Source: Dermanyssus gallinae
Lineage: Eukaryota; Arthropoda; Arachnida; Mesostigmata; Dermanyssidae
Direction of reading: 5' to 3'
Length of the DNA stretch: 64,000 bases
Assembly (NCBI GenBank): GCA_003439945.1
Contig: QVRM01002264.1
Span: 41,191-105,190, forward strand
Of the stretch, positions 63,968 through 64,000 are shown in pieces; the stretch's first letter is position 1; every line of letters begins with the position of its first letter. The notes under the pieces were generated by a model. That model made no database searches and was not told the DNA's origin. It worked only from the letters and a program-made list of their open reading frames with translations. A program made the translations under genes and the position numbers.

Positions 63968-64000
63968 CATATATATTTATTTATATATATATATATATAT
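63936..64000. repeat. (TA)n at window end
   Basis: TA-rich to the last base, with a few TATG and TTTA interruptions; continues beyond the window. Confidence 0.95.

Overview
This is eukaryotic, repeat-dominated DNA, almost certainly from an arthropod. A gene with introns, R1-clade LINEs, mariner transposons and several tRNA-derived SINE families all point that way. A mite or tick is my guess, but nothing here proves it. I see no bacterial operon, CRISPR array, phage or rRNA gene.

The one host gene I can name is the 3' end of a thrombospondin gene (2200-7434, plus strand). Six exons with consistent splice sites and phases encode the whole C-terminal L-lectin-like domain and the stop codon. The rest of the gene lies left of the window. 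Its introns hold an antisense mariner fragment, an old SINE and long (TA)n tracts, and a decayed R1 LINE lies upstream of the first visible exon.

From 8.5 to 21 kb there is mostly dead transposon DNA. It includes a second mariner piece, pieces of a LINE family with a WYFDDG reverse transcriptase, CR1-like LINE pieces on both strands, two fragments of a mariner-like DDE transposon, and the 5' half of an R1 LINE carrying a 23-bp minisatellite. From 22 to 34 kb the DNA is sparse. A GC-rich block lies at 25.3-27.4 kb, an L1/Tx1-like RT fragment at 28.3-29.0 kb, and a possible 3' end of an unrecognised gene at 29.9-30.6 kb with a poly(A) signal. From 34 to 38.5 kb there are R1 and other LINE remnants, one of them split by a SINE with a perfect 16-bp target duplication.

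The blocks 39.0-41.0, 42.2-45.4 and 51.0-53.3 kb are GC-richer and full of trinucleotide arrays (GTT/CAA, GCT, CAT), minisatellites and a local segmental duplication. They resemble arthropod promoter or 5'-UTR DNA, and one of them (45.0 kb) holds a small ORF that looks like a signal peptide. Between and after them are SINEs with target duplications, a nested SINE-in-SINE, and an end-to-end but inactivated mariner (47.4-48.6 kb). From 53.7 to 62.4 kb there is a near-continuous LINE graveyard, including one LINE with an SGNH-esterase-like domain next to its RT and an internally deleted R1 element. The window ends in GTT/GGT arrays and (TA)n. Apart from thrombospondin I find no gene whose function can be stated.
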